Assembly (NCBI RefSeq): GCF_023806625.1
Contig: NZ_JAMTDX010000043.1
Coordinates: 1-64,000, forward strand
Reading direction: 5' to 3'
Source: Accumulibacter sp.
Lineage (GTDB): Bacteria > Pseudomonadota > Gammaproteobacteria > Burkholderiales > Rhodocyclaceae
DNA: 64,000 bases
This document shows, one piece after another, positions 55,613 through 64,000 of this stretch (position 1 is its first letter; each line of letters opens with the position of its first letter). The translations under genes and the position numbers were made by a program. Under the pieces are notes generated by a model that saw only the letters and a list, made by a program, of their open reading frames with translations, did no database searches and was not told where the DNA came from.

Positions 55613-57417
55613 CGCAGCGGCCCCGGTGGGTTCTCGGGGAACGAGAAGGGCCTGAACACCTGGTCGGTGCGGAAGAAGTCCTTGTTCGGCAGGGACGACC
55701 GGAAACTGCTGAAGTCGCCGTCCAGCGAGGCGTCCCTGATCACCGTCGGGCGCAGCAGGACGACGAGTTCGGTCTTCATCGACGAGTTTGCTCGCGTGTT
55801 GAACACTTCTCCGATGATCGGGACGTCACCGAACACCGGGAGTCGCCCATCCTTGTTATCGACGGTGTCCACCATCAGCCCGCCGAGCACGGCGATGTCT
55901 CCACTCTCTATACGCATCAGTGATTCGATTTCCCGGGTCCTGATCTGCGGCACATAGTTCGGGATCGTCGTCGGAATGACCGGATTCGGATCGCGCTTCA
56001 GTTCCGAGATGCTGGAAATCGACGGCCGGACGTTCAGCGTCACGGTTCCGCCCTCGCTGATCTGAGCCGTCAGGCTCATGAAGAACCCCACGGAAACGGA
56101 TTGCGGCGTGGTCGTGATTCCCACCGTCGTGCCAACGTTGGCGGTGGTCGTCGTATTCGACGCCACATTGAAGTAGACGAAGTCCTCGGACACCTTGAGC
56201 GTCGCCGTCTGATTGTTCAGCACCGCCAGCTTCGGACTGGACAGGACCTTTACGCTACCGAAGGAACGCAGCAGATCGACCGTCGCAGCCATGTTCAACG
56301 GATTGATGTTGCGGTACTTGATGACGTAAGGCAGCACCGCGTTCGGAACATTGCTGGTCAGTGTTGGCCGGGACACCTCGAAAGTGCTGCCGCTGGTCAG
56401 ACGACTCCACTCGATACCCTGCTGGTAGCCGTCGCTCAGCGCCACTTCGATGATCGTCGCCTCGATGAGCACCTGCCGGCGCGCACCGCTCATCACGCGA
56501 TCGAGGAACTCCTGAACCTTCTCGTGCTGCCGCGAGGTGGCACGAACCGTGACGACTCCGCCTTCGGGATTGACGATCACCGATGCGGCCTCGCGGAAGG
56601 TCATCCGCTTGACGACCGTCGCTCCGACGTTCTCGAGCGTCGCAGGATTCGGACTGGTGGCCAGCGATGGCGCAAGCTGAGCACCACGCGGCGCGGTGAT
56701 CCGGGGTGCCGGTGCACCCGTGCCGGTCGTCGTCTGCGAGGCCACCTGCTCGGTCACCGTCTCGGTCGACCCCTCGGGGAAGACCTTGTCTGTTTCGTGG
56801 AGCAGGTCCTTGAGGTTCTTCTCGAGCGCTTCCCAGAAGTGATTCTTCGACTTGTTCTCGATCTGGATCCGCGAGGTGTTTCCGCTGCCGGCGACGCCTC
56901 CGCTGCCGGTGGCCAGCGCGCTCGTGGAAATCTGCGTGTTGGTCGCCACGAGACCCGTCACGTCGCGCGACAGATTGACGTAGTCCACCCTGTAGTTCTT
57001 GAGGTACGGCGTGTCCGGCATGACCACGAGGTTCGGGCCGTCCATCTCGAAGCGCATGTCCACCTGTTTGGCGATGCGCGTCAGCAGTTGCGGCAGCGTC
57101 TGATCGATCGCGTTGAGGGTCACCGTCCCGCTGATCCCCGGATGGATGTCGACGTTGAGCTTCGCGTCGCGCGCCAGCGCAAAAAGCAGGTCCTGCACCG
57201 GGACGTTGTGCACGACGACCGAGTAGGTCTCGGTCTTCGCCGTCGTTCTCGGCCTCGGCAAGACCGGGCTCTGCTGCACCGGTTCGGGAATCGCGCCGGG
57301 CGGACGCGCGAGGCTGTCGGCCTGCAAATGCCCGGGCGAAGGGCCGTTGCTCAGCGTCGTCGGCGTACACGCGGCGAGCAGCAGGACGAGGAGAAGGCCG
57401 GCAATTCCCTTAAACAC
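55609..57417 (-). CDS. mshL: Outer-membrane secretin, MSHA type
   Basis: This 602-residue lipoprotein secretin has a lipobox LLLAAC with Cys17 and a STN-like N domain (DLLFALARDAKLNVDIHPG) at about 75-145. Extra N domains are followed by the secretin core from about residue 290, with VRATSRQHEKVQEFLDRVM and IESGDIAVLGGLMVDTVDNK near its end. It forms the outer-membrane pore through which the pilus exits. It starts at a GTG, with a sigma-70-like promoter 33-60 bases upstream. Confidence 0.93.
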   Translation of the reverse strand: MFKGIAGLLLVLLLAACTPTTLSNGPSPGHLQADSLARPPGAIPEPVQQSPVLPRPRTTAKTETYSVVVHNVPVQDLLFALARDAKLNVDIHPGISGTVTLNAIDQTLPQLLTRIAKQVDMRFEMDGPNLVVMPDTPYLKNYRVDYVNLSRDVTGLVATNTQISTSALATGSGGVAGSGNTSRIQIENKSKNHFWEALEKNLKDLLHETDKVFPEGSTETVTEQVASQTTTGTGAPAPRITAPRGAQLAPSLATSPNPATLENVGATVVKRMTFREAASVIVNPEGGVVTVRATSRQHEKVQEFLDRVMSGARRQVLIEATIIEVALSDGYQQGIEWSRLTSGSTFEVSRPTLTSNVPNAVLPYVIKYRNINPLNMAATVDLLRSFGSVKVLSSPKLAVLNNQTATLKVSEDFVYFNVASNTTTTANVGTTVGITTTPQSVSVGFFMSLTAQISEGGTVTLNVRPSISSISELKRDPNPVIPTTIPNYVPQIRTREIESLMRIESGDIAVLGGLMVDTVDNKDGRLPVFGDVPIIGEVFNTRANSSMKTELVVLLRPTVIRDASLDGDFSSFRSSLPNKDFFRTDQVFRPFSFPENPPGPLR

Positions 57418-57449
57418 ACTGAATCCCTGTATCGGGCAGAATCCGGCTC

Positions 57450-57477
57450 ATCATACCACGTCCGGATATCGGTTCAA
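57450..57477 (-). promoter_or_regulatory. Sigma-70-like promoter in front of mshL
   Basis: Minus-strand TTGAAC, a 16-base spacer and TATGAT lie in the 70-base gap between mshM and mshL. This suggests that the secretin and downstream genes can be transcribed independently of the regulator and mshM. Confidence 0.6.
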
Positions 57478-57487
57478 GTTCATGATT

Positions 57488-58996
57488 TTATTGTGTTGCA
57501 ACAGCCCCGGAAGGGGCGACGGCCGCGTCAAGGGCTGCTGGCGGGTCCGCCGGGCGCAGCCGGGCGACCGCCCGGACGTACGGCCGACTCGCCGGACTGA
57601 TTTCGCCGAGCGCGGCGAGTGCCGCGCTGGCCTCTGCACGGGTGGCGTAATCGCCGTAGATCACCCCGAGCCTTGCCCTGCCACCGGCAGTCGAGCGATA
57701 GACGCGGATCTGCGCGGGATCGAGTACCCGAGCATGGCGTGCAATGAAATCAGAGACTTCCCTCGTGCCGGTGGCGTCGGTGACGAGCAACTGGATGAAA
57801 TGATGGCTGTCCGGCGTCGTCTTGAGCCAGCGCTCGGTGGCCGCCAGGCGGTCGTCGACGCTCATCGCCTTCGCCTGCAGCACGGCCGCGGTGCGGGGCG
57901 GGCCGGGCGGCGTCGCGGGCTCGCTCTGGTCAACGACCGCCAGGGGCTTTTCCTTTGGCGGCTCCGCTGCTGCTGAAGGCTCGCTGGCCAGCAAAGCCGC
58001 CGCCGCGACGCCTGCGGCCCGATCCTGCAGACCCGGGGCGAGCGCTGCGGGATCTCCGGCCGGCGCCGCCGGTCCATCGAGCCGCGGAGCGGCGAACCGA
58101 CTGCCGGCAAAGAAGGCCAGCCCGGCGACGCCGAGCAGCAGCGCGCCGGCACCGACCCACTTTGCGGGGCGGCGCCAGTCGCGGCCGACGGGAGCAAACC
58201 GGGCATCGCGGATCGCCGCCCTGACCTGCCGGCTGCCCACCTGATGCACGCCCGCCGAGAACGCGGCGAGCAGGGCCTTGTCGGCGAGGATGTTGATGCG
58301 CCGGGTCAGCCCGCCCGAGGCGCGGCTGATCAGGCCGATTGCCGCGCGCGTGAACAGGTCCGGGCCACGGTAGCCAGCGGCCCGCAGGCGAAAGTCGAGA
58401 TAGCTGGCGACGTCGTCACGGCCGAGCGGATCGAGACGGAAGCCGTGCGTGATCCGGTCGCCGAGCTGGCGCATCGACGGCTCGGCAAGGCGCTGATCGA
58501 GTTCCGGCTGCCCGAAGAGGACGATCTGCAGCAGCTTGTGCCGGCTCGACTCGAGATTCGAGAGCAGGCGGATCTGCTCGAGCGCTGCGGCGGGCATGGC
58601 GTGCGCCTCGTCGATCAGCACGACGACCTGCCGGCCGGCTGCGTAGATGCCGAGCAGCCGTTCGTGCAGCGACTGCAGCAACTGGTGACTGCGCCCTTCA
58701 CCGAGGCTGATCCCGAGCTCGCCGGCAATCGCCAGCAGGATCTCGTCGCAGCTGAGCATCGGGTTGGCCAGGTAGACGGTCTCGACGTTCTCGGGCAGCT
58801 TTTCGAGCAGCATCCGGCAGAGCATAGTCTTGCCGCTGCCGACCTCGCCGGTGACCCGGACGATCCCCTCGTCGTGGGTGATCGCGTAGATCAGCGCTTC
58901 GAGCGTCGCGCCGCGCTTCGCGCCGCCGAAAAAGAATTCGGTGTGCGGCGTGATCCGGAAGGGTGCCTGCTGCAGCCCGAAGTGGTCGAGGTACAT
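57488..58996 (-). CDS. mshM: ExeA/MshM-type AAA+ ATPase with SPOR domain
   Basis: This 502-residue inner-membrane protein has an N-terminal AAA+ ATPase (residues 1-265): Walker A VTGEVGSGKTMLCRMLLE near 45-62, and Walker B VVLIDEAHAMPAAAL. It resembles ExeA and MshM, which remodel peptidoglycan around the secretin. A transmembrane helix lies at about 283-303, then a Pro/Ala linker and a C-terminal SPOR domain (about 395-480; SHHFIQLLVTDATGTREV). It is translationally coupled to the response regulator upstream (TGATG). Confidence 0.9.
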   Translation of the reverse strand: MYLDHFGLQQAPFRITPHTEFFFGGAKRGATLEALIYAITHDEGIVRVTGEVGSGKTMLCRMLLEKLPENVETVYLANPMLSCDEILLAIAGELGISLGEGRSHQLLQSLHERLLGIYAAGRQVVVLIDEAHAMPAAALEQIRLLSNLESSRHKLLQIVLFGQPELDQRLAEPSMRQLGDRITHGFRLDPLGRDDVASYLDFRLRAAGYRGPDLFTRAAIGLISRASGGLTRRINILADKALLAAFSAGVHQVGSRQVRAAIRDARFAPVGRDWRRPAKWVGAGALLLGVAGLAFFAGSRFAAPRLDGPAAPAGDPAALAPGLQDRAAGVAAAALLASEPSAAAEPPKEKPLAVVDQSEPATPPGPPRTAAVLQAKAMSVDDRLAATERWLKTTPDSHHFIQLLVTDATGTREVSDFIARHARVLDPAQIRVYRSTAGGRARLGVIYGDYATRAEASAALAALGEISPASRPYVRAVARLRPADPPAALDAAVAPSGAVATQ

Positions 58997-60438
58997 CAGG
59001 GCTCCCGGGCGACCGCTTCCATGCGGTTGTACAACGTCGTGCGATGCATGCCGAGCAGCCGTGCCGCCTGGCTGACGTTGCCGTGACTCAGCTTGAGCGC
59101 CGCCTCGATGTAGCCGCGCTCGGTGGCGTCGAGCAGGCGGTCGAGGCTGAACGGCTCGCGCTGGCGCAGACGGAGCATCGCCGCGGCGACGATCTCGTCG
59201 CCGCTAACGATCTCGCCGACCGCCGGCGCCGGGGGATCGTCAGGCACGTCGAGTTCGCTGGCCAGCGCCGGCGCCTCGACGAGCTGCCCGGGATAGCGCG
59301 TGGTCAGGCGAATGACGATGTTGCGCAGTTCGCGGACGTTGCCCGGGAACGGATACGCCAGCCAGAGCCGTTCGGCGTCGGCTGCGAGGGTGAACGGCGG
59401 CTGCTGCGTCTGCGCGGCGTAGAGCATCCGGAAATGCCCGAGCAACAGCAGCTTGTCGTCGCCCATTTCGCGCAGCGGCGGGGCGACGACCGAACACACC
59501 GACAGCCGGTGATAGAGATCGGAGCGGAAATGTCCGGCCCTGACTTCCTTGCGCAGGTCGCGGTTGGTCGCCGCGATGATCCGCGCCTGGCTGACGCGTT
59601 TCTGCGTTTCGCCGACCCGCTGGTATTCGCCGTTCTCGAGCACGCGCAGCAGCTTGGCCTGCAGATCGAGCGCGAGTTCGCCGATTTCGTCGAGAAAGAG
59701 CGTGCCGTCGGCGGCGTCTTCGAAATAGCCGCCCTTGGTCGTCACTGCGCCGGTGAACGCGCCGCGCGCGTAGCCGAAGAGCGTCGCTTCGATCAGGTTC
59801 GGCGAAATCGCCGCGCAGTTGAGCGCCATGAACGGGCGATAGCGTCGACGCGTTTCGTGATGCAGGCAGCTTGATGCGATGATCTCCTTGCCGCTGCCCG
59901 ATTCGCCCTCGATCAGGACGGGGAAGGGCAGGTCCGCATACTGGCGCAGCTGCAGGCGCAGTTTCTGGATCGCCGGACTGTTGCCGATCAGCGGCGACGC
60001 ATTGTCCTTCTGCCTTTCGTCGAGCGCGCGGAAGGTCAGCGCACCCTGGAGGACCTGCTGCAGATCGACCGGGCTGCACGGCTTGGCGACGAAATCCGCG
60101 GCGCCGAGCGTGCGCGCGTGACGCGCGTTGCCGTCGTCGCTCTGGCCGGAGAGGACGACGATGCGGATTTCCGGGGCCACCTTGAGCAGGTCGGAGATCA
60201 GCGCGAAGCCTTCGTCGGGCCGGTGCGGCACCGGCGGCAGACCGAGGTCGACGAGTGCGAGTTCCGGCGGCCGGCGCAGCTGGCGCAGCAGCTGCAGACA
60301 ATGCGAACGCGAGTGACTGGTGACCACCTCGAACAGCGGACTCATCGAGAAGCTCAGCGTGTCGCAGATCAGCGGATCGTCGTCGACGATCAGCAACAGC
60401 GGCTTTTCCGGCTGAGACGGGGCGGACTGGGAAAGCAT
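58996..60438 (-). CDS. Sigma-54-dependent response regulator, PrsR/PilR-like
   Basis: This 480-residue cytoplasmic regulator has a receiver domain (about 14-130) with acidic pocket Asp19-Asp21 and phospho-acceptor Asp64 in [10 protein letters not shown]. The sigma-54 AAA+ domain has Walker A GESGSGKE, an intact GAFTGA loop and [10 protein letters not shown] Fis-type helix-turn-helix ends the protein ([16 protein letters not shown]). The DLGLPP...EGFAL spacing resembles PrsR of PEP-CTERM systems. The ATG at 60438 is chosen because the longer frame runs into the promoter. It heads the pilus cluster, and the sigma-54 promoter on the pilin is a natural target. Confidence 0.9.
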   Translation of the reverse strand: MLSQSAPSQPEKPLLLIVDDDPLICDTLSFSMSPLFEVVTSHSRSHCLQLLRQLRRPPELALVDLGLPPVPHRPDEGFALISDLLKVAPEIRIVVLSGQSDDGNARHARTLGAADFVAKPCSPVDLQQVLQGALTFRALDERQKDNASPLIGNSPAIQKLRLQLRQYADLPFPVLIEGESGSGKEIIASSCLHHETRRRYRPFMALNCAAISPNLIEATLFGYARGAFTGAVTTKGGYFEDAADGTLFLDEIGELALDLQAKLLRVLENGEYQRVGETQKRVSQARIIAATNRDLRKEVRAGHFRSDLYHRLSVCSVVAPPLREMGDDKLLLLGHFRMLYAAQTQQPPFTLAADAERLWLAYPFPGNVRELRNIVIRLTTRYPGQLVEAPALASELDVPDDPPAPAVGEIVSGDEIVAAAMLRLRQREPFSLDRLLDATERGYIEAALKLSHGNVSQAARLLGMHRTTLYNRMEAVAREP

Positions 60439-60532
60439 CGCGGCGTAGGGTCGTGGGTCGAGCGGCCAATCTCCATTATTCCACAATTATATTAACGTCA
60501 ACTATTTCACCATCCGGACATCGGCCGCAGGG

Positions 60533-60538
60533 TATAAT
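60533..60538 (+). promoter_or_regulatory. -10 element of the mla operon
   Basis: A perfect TATAAT lies 29 bases before the mlaF GTG, in an AT-rich divergent gap (60439-60566) shared with the pilus regulator. On the opposite strand a TTGACG near 60501-60496, followed by TAATGG after 17 bases, may serve the regulator. No clean -35 for mlaF is visible. Confidence 0.6.
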
Positions 60539-60566
60539 GCTCGTCCCTTTTTCGCGAAAGGACCGC

Positions 60567-61376
60567 GTGTCTGACGAAAATCTCATCGAGATCAAGGACC
60601 TGGATTTCGCCTACGAGGACCGGCCGATCCTTGGCGGAATCAGCCTGGCGATCCCGCGCGGCAAGGTCGTGGCGATCATGGGAGGCTCCGGCTGCGGCAA
60701 GACGACGCTGTTGCGGCTGATCGGCGGCCAGCTCCGGCCGCAACGCGGCGACGTGATCGTCGATGGGCAGTCGGTGCCGCAGCTCGACGACGACGCGCTG
60801 TACGCGCTGCGCCGGCGGATGGGCATGCTCTTCCAGTTCGGCGCGCTGTTTACCGACGTCTCGGTTTTCGACAACGTCGCGTACCAGATGCGCGAGCACA
60901 CCGATCTTCCTGAAGAGCTGATCCGCGACATGGTCCTGATGAAGCTCAACGCGGTTGGCCTGCGCGGGGCGCACCAGCTGATGCCGGCCGAACTGTCCGG
61001 GGGAATGGCCCGACGCGTCGCGCTGGCGCGCGCGATCGCCCTCGATCCGATGCTGATCATGTACGACGAGCCCTTCGCCGGCCTCGATCCGATTTCTCTG
61101 GGGGTGATCGGACAGCTGATTCGCAAGCTCAACGACGCGCTCGGCGCGACGACGATCATGGTCACCCACGACATCCAGGAGTCGCTGCTGATCGTCGACT
61201 ACATCTATTTCATGTCCGAAGGCAAGATCGTCGCGCTTGGCAATCCCGACGAGATTCGTGCGTCGGCGCACCCGTTCGTGCACCAGTTCGTCTTCGCCGA
61301 GGCGGACGGACCGGTACCCTTCCACTATCCGGCGCCCCCCCTGGCCAGCGAACTGCTCGGAAGGGCCGCGGCATGA
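60567..61376 (+). CDS. mlaF: Phospholipid transport ABC ATPase MlaF
   Basis: This 269-residue cytoplasmic ABC ATPase has Walker A GGSGCGKT at 39-46, the signature LSGGMARRVALARAI and Walker B LIMYDEPFAGLDP. It belongs to the MlaFEDB complex that moves phospholipids between the inner membrane and MlaC to maintain outer-membrane asymmetry. The GTG at 60567 is used because the ATG at 60537 is part of the -10 element. It is coupled to mlaE (overlap ATGA). Confidence 0.95.
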   Translation: MSDENLIEIKDLDFAYEDRPILGGISLAIPRGKVVAIMGGSGCGKTTLLRLIGGQLRPQRGDVIVDGQSVPQLDDDALYALRRRMGMLFQFGALFTDVSVFDNVAYQMREHTDLPEELIRDMVLMKLNAVGLRGAHQLMPAELSGGMARRVALARAIALDPMLIMYDEPFAGLDPISLGVIGQLIRKLNDALGATTIMVTHDIQESLLIVDYIYFMSEGKIVALGNPDEIRASAHPFVHQFVFAEADGPVPFHYPAPPLASELLGRAAA

Positions 61377-62185
61377 GCGAGCGCAGTCGGGGTCCCGCGT
61401 CGATCCTCACCGCGGTCACCGGCCTCGGCCACCGGGTCAATGATGCGCTTGCGCGGCTCGGCTTCGCGACGCGCTTCCTGATCGTGCTGTTGCGTTGGTC
61501 GGGACAGTCGTTTCGGCGTTTTCACCTGACGATCCGCGAGATTTATTATTGCGGCTTCCAGTCGCTGCTGATCATCATCGTTTCGGGTCTGTTCATCGGC
61601 ATGGTCCTCGGGATGCAGGGCTACGAGACGCTGCAGCGCTACGGATCGGCCGAGGCGCTCGGAGTGCTCGTCGCGCTGTCGCTGGTCCGCGAGCTCGGCC
61701 CGGTCGTCGCCGCGCTGCTCTTCGCTTCGCGTGCCGGATCGTCGATCACCGCCGAGATCGGGCTGATGAAGGCCACCGAGCAGCTGACCGCGATGGACAT
61801 GATGGCCATCAATCCGATCGCCCGGGTGGTCGCCCCGCGCTTCTGGGGCGGAGTGATCTCGATGCCCTTGCTCGCTGCGCTGTTCTCGGCGACTGGCGTC
61901 TTCGGCGGCTACCTGATCGGGGTCGTGTTCATCGGCGTCGACGAGGGCGCCTTCTGGTCACAGATGCAGGCTTCGGTCGACTTCCGCTACGATGTCTGGA
62001 GCGGAATCGTCAAGAGCTTCATTTTCGGGATCGCCGTGTCGTTGATTGCCGTGTTCGAGGGTTACGACGCGGTGCCGACAGCCGAAGGCGTTTCGGGTTC
62101 GATCAAGGGCACGGTCGTCAAGTCGGCGCTGGCCATACTCGCTCTCGACTTTGTGTTGACCTCGTTCATGTTCCGGGAGGGCTGA
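61373..62185 (+). CDS. mlaE: Phospholipid transport permease MlaE
   Basis: This 270-residue inner-membrane permease of the MlaE/Ttg2B family has about five or six helices. Family landmarks are IREIYYCGFQSLLIIIVSGLF and the conserved AEIGLMKATEQLTAMDMMAI loop that contacts the ATPase. It overlaps mlaF by four bases and mlaD by one (TGATG). Confidence 0.95.
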   Translation: MSERSRGPASILTAVTGLGHRVNDALARLGFATRFLIVLLRWSGQSFRRFHLTIREIYYCGFQSLLIIIVSGLFIGMVLGMQGYETLQRYGSAEALGVLVALSLVRELGPVVAALLFASRAGSSITAEIGLMKATEQLTAMDMMAINPIARVVAPRFWGGVISMPLLAALFSATGVFGGYLIGVVFIGVDEGAFWSQMQASVDFRYDVWSGIVKSFIFGIAVSLIAVFEGYDAVPTAEGVSGSIKGTVVKSALAILALDFVLTSFMFREG

Positions 62186-62652
62186 TGAGTCGCAAGTTGC
62201 TCGATCTGTGGGTCGGTATCTTCGTTGCCTTCGGTCTGGCGTCGGTGCTGTTCCTGGCGCTGAAGGTCGGCAACGTGTCGACCAACCTGTCGGAGACTTA
62301 CCCGCTGACCGCCAAGTTTGTTAACATTGGTGGCCTGAAGGTGCGTGCGCCGGTCAAGAGTGCCGGCGTCGTCGTCGGGCGAGTCGCCGACATCCGTTTC
62401 GATCCGGAGAGCTACGAGGCCGTCGTCACGCTGAGCATGGACTCGCGCTATCGCTTCCCGAAGGACACCTTTGCACTGATCCTCACCGCCGGGCTGCTCG
62501 GCGAGCAGTACATCGGCCTCGACCCGGGCGGAGACGAGGCCATGCTCAAGGCCGGAGAAGTCATCACCAAGACCCAGTCGGCGGTGGTCCTCGAGAAGCT
62601 GATCAGTCAGTTCATGTTCAACAAGGCGTCCGAAGGACAGGGCGACAAGTAG
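62185..62652 (+). CDS. mlaD: MCE-domain lipid-binding protein MlaD
   Basis: This 155-residue inner-membrane protein has one N-terminal transmembrane helix (about residues 7-26) and a single MCE domain (about 38-118), with AKFVNIGGLKVRAPVKSAGVVVGRVADI and LTAGLLGEQYIGLDPGGDE. It forms the hexameric lipid-binding ring of the Mla complex. The length matches MlaD of other betaproteobacteria. Confidence 0.94.
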   Translation: MSRKLLDLWVGIFVAFGLASVLFLALKVGNVSTNLSETYPLTAKFVNIGGLKVRAPVKSAGVVVGRVADIRFDPESYEAVVTLSMDSRYRFPKDTFALILTAGLLGEQYIGLDPGGDEAMLKAGEVITKTQSAVVLEKLISQFMFNKASEGQGDK

Positions 62653-62667
62653 ACCGAAAGGGAGTCA

Positions 62668-63396
62668 GTGAACACACAGCTTTCCACTCGCCGGGCTACC
62701 TGCCTGGCTGGCGCGGTCGCGATCGCTGCGGCAGGTTGTGCGACGACGGCGAACAATCCGAAGGACCCCTTCGAGGGTTTCAATCGCGCGATGTTTGCGG
62801 TCAACGAGGCCCTCGACGTAGTCATCAAGCCCGTCGCCCAGGGTTACGACGCGGCCGCTCCGCTGCCCCTGAAAGTGGCGATCAGCAACTTCTTCGGCAA
62901 CATCTGGGACAGCTGGACGGCGGTCAACAACCTGCTCCAGGGCAAGCCCGGAGACGCCGTCTCGGACGTCGGCCGAGTACTGATCAACAGCACGATCGGC
63001 ATCGGCGGAGCTTTCGACGTCGCCGGCGAAATGGGGTTGACCAAGCACTCCGAGGACTTCGGCCAGACTCTGGGCAAATGGGGAGTCGGTGACGGACCGT
63101 ACTTCTACTGGCCGATCATCGGGCCACGGACGACGCGCGACACTTTCGGCTGGATGGTCGACGTTTACGTCGACCCGGTCTGGCACGTCTACCACACCGA
63201 CGACATGGCGCTGCGCAACAGCATGGTCGCCGTTCATTACATCAACCTGCGAGCGAGCCTGCTGCCGGCCGACAAGGTCGTCGAGGAAGCCGCTTTCGAC
63301 AAGTACGACTATATCCGCGATGCCTACCTGCAGCACCGCCGGAGCGAAATCTTCGACGGGGCGCTGCCGCACGAAGTCCTCGACGACGAGCGCTAG
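62668..63396 (+). CDS. mlaA: Outer-membrane lipoprotein MlaA (VacJ)
   Basis: This 242-residue lipoprotein has a lipobox AAAGC with Cys24. The MlaA/VacJ domain follows: DPFEGFNRAMFAVNEALDVVIKPVAQGY, FFGNIWDSWTAVNNLLQGKPGDA and EDFGQTLGKWGVGDGPYFYWP. MlaA works with outer-membrane porins to remove phospholipids from the outer leaflet. It is in the mla operon itself, whereas in E. coli it is elsewhere. It starts at a GTG 15 bases after mlaD, behind AAAGGGAG. Confidence 0.94.
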   Translation: MNTQLSTRRATCLAGAVAIAAAGCATTANNPKDPFEGFNRAMFAVNEALDVVIKPVAQGYDAAAPLPLKVAISNFFGNIWDSWTAVNNLLQGKPGDAVSDVGRVLINSTIGIGGAFDVAGEMGLTKHSEDFGQTLGKWGVGDGPYFYWPIIGPRTTRDTFGWMVDVYVDPVWHVYHTDDMALRNSMVAVHYINLRASLLPADKVVEEAAFDKYDYIRDAYLQHRRSEIFDGALPHEVLDDER

Positions 63397-63441
63397 CCGC
63401 TCTGGCAGGGCTGACCGAAGACTGCAATCTCTCAGGAAGAA

Positions 63442-64000
63442 ATGATGAAGTCCCTACTGTCGCTGTTTTTTGCTGCATGGCTCGCCGTCGCCCCCGCGCT
63501 GGCGCAGGAGGTCTCGCCCGACGCACTCGTCCGCCAGGTCACCGAGGACGTGCTGACCGTCGTTCGCCAGGACAAGGACATTCAGGGTGGAAGCACGCGC
63601 AAGGCGATCGAACTCGTCGACGCCAAGGTTCTCCCCTATTTCAACTTCCAGCGGATGACGGCGCTGGCCATGGGGCGCGACTGGAACAAGGCGACACCGG
63701 AGCAGAAGAAGCGGCTCTCCGAGGAATTCAAGACGCTGCTCGTGCGCACCTATGCGAACTCGCTGACTTCGTACAGGAACCAGACGGTCGTCTACAAGCC
63801 GACCAGGATTCAGCCCGACGACCCACACGTCGTCGTCAAGACGGAGATCGTGCAGCCGGGCAGCAAACCCGTACAGCTCGATTACACGCTCGAAAAACAG
63901 GGCGACAGCTGGAAGGTCTACGACGTGATCGTCGCCGGCGTCAGTCTGGTGACCAACTATCGCGACACCTTCAACAACGAAGTGCGCAACAACGGGATCG
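63442..64000 (+). CDS. mlaC: Periplasmic phospholipid carrier MlaC, partial
   Basis: The first 186 codons of MlaC (usually about 210 residues) are present and the gene runs off the window. A signal peptide ends after APALA, at Ala21. The mature protein has the family segments VLPYFNFQRMTALAMGRDWNKATPEQKKRLSEEFKTLL and GDSWKVYDVIVAGVSLVTNYRDTFN. It ferries phospholipids between MlaA and the MlaD complex. The gene is 45 bases after mlaA. Confidence 0.95.
   Translation, partial: MMKSLLSLFFAAWLAVAPALAQEVSPDALVRQVTEDVLTVVRQDKDIQGGSTRKAIELVDAKVLPYFNFQRMTALAMGRDWNKATPEQKKRLSEEFKTLLVRTYANSLTSYRNQTVVYKPTRIQPDDPHVVVKTEIVQPGSKPVQLDYTLEKQGDSWKVYDVIVAGVSLVTNYRDTFNNEVRNNGI

Noticed and set aside
60537-60566. 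ATG at 60537 as the mlaF start
   Set aside because: The ATG overlaps the TATAAT -10 element, so it cannot be in the transcript. The GTG at 60567 follows GAAAGGA and gives a normal MlaF N terminus.

Overview
The window is GC-rich (by eye about two thirds G+C), gene-dense, Gram-negative chromosomal DNA. The gene content fits a betaproteobacterium that stores polyhydroxyalkanoate: paired phasins, an LptA/LptC/KdsC/KdsD run divergent from a Kef-type antiporter, an Mla operon with mlaA inside it, and an MSHA-type pilus locus. A Rhodocyclales or 'Candidatus Accumulibacter'-like source is my inference and was not tested. I see no tRNA or rRNA gene, CRISPR array, intact insertion sequence or prophage.

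Layout. 0-3 kb: a katG that stops after 291 codons, a hypothetical protein, a DUF1345 membrane protein and a small hypothetical. 3.2-9.8 kb: fmdB-type zinc ribbon, DUF502 membrane protein, aspS, a secreted ribonuclease with its barstar-type inhibitor, nudB, metG and a small membrane protein. 10-17.7 kb: rfbA, rfbC, a membrane-fused spermidine-synthase-like protein, hrpA and a MoCF/CinA-like protein. 17.8-19.4 kb: two phasins with terminators and a strong promoter bracketed by a repeated TGC-rich box. 19.5-25 kb: lptA, lptC, kdsC, kdsD (minus strand), divergent from a Kef-type antiporter and a LysE-type exporter. 25-32.4 kb: SPOR protein, MDR oxidoreductase, cupin with divergent LysR regulator and a perfect palindrome between them, a large lipoprotein and a membrane-anchored unknown. 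32.7-36 kb: a minus-strand envelope group made of an exported DUF2252 kinase-fold protein, a lipoprotein, and a second lipoprotein gene broken by an apparent frameshift and an amber stop. 36.4-40.7 kb: DUF779 protein and aldehyde dehydrogenase behind a sigma-54 promoter, divergent from an AcoR-type activator. 40.7-42.5 kb: ribbon-helix-helix, membrane and SPFH proteins.

42.6-60.4 kb is an MSHA-type IV pilus locus. Its long minus-strand run encodes a sigma-54 response regulator, ExeA/MshM ATPase with SPOR domain, MshL secretin, MshN TPR protein, MshE ATPase, MshG platform protein, a PilM/PilN-like fusion, PilO-like and PilP-like proteins and two pilin-like proteins. At the far end lie a class III adenylate cyclase, a divergent sensor kinase, and a pilin gene with a near-consensus sigma-54 promoter. 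The kinase at one end, the sigma-54 activator at the other and the promoter on the pilin together suggest one regulatory circuit.

60.5-64 kb: mlaF, mlaE, mlaD, mlaA and the start of mlaC, the retrograde phospholipid transport operon, which runs off the window.
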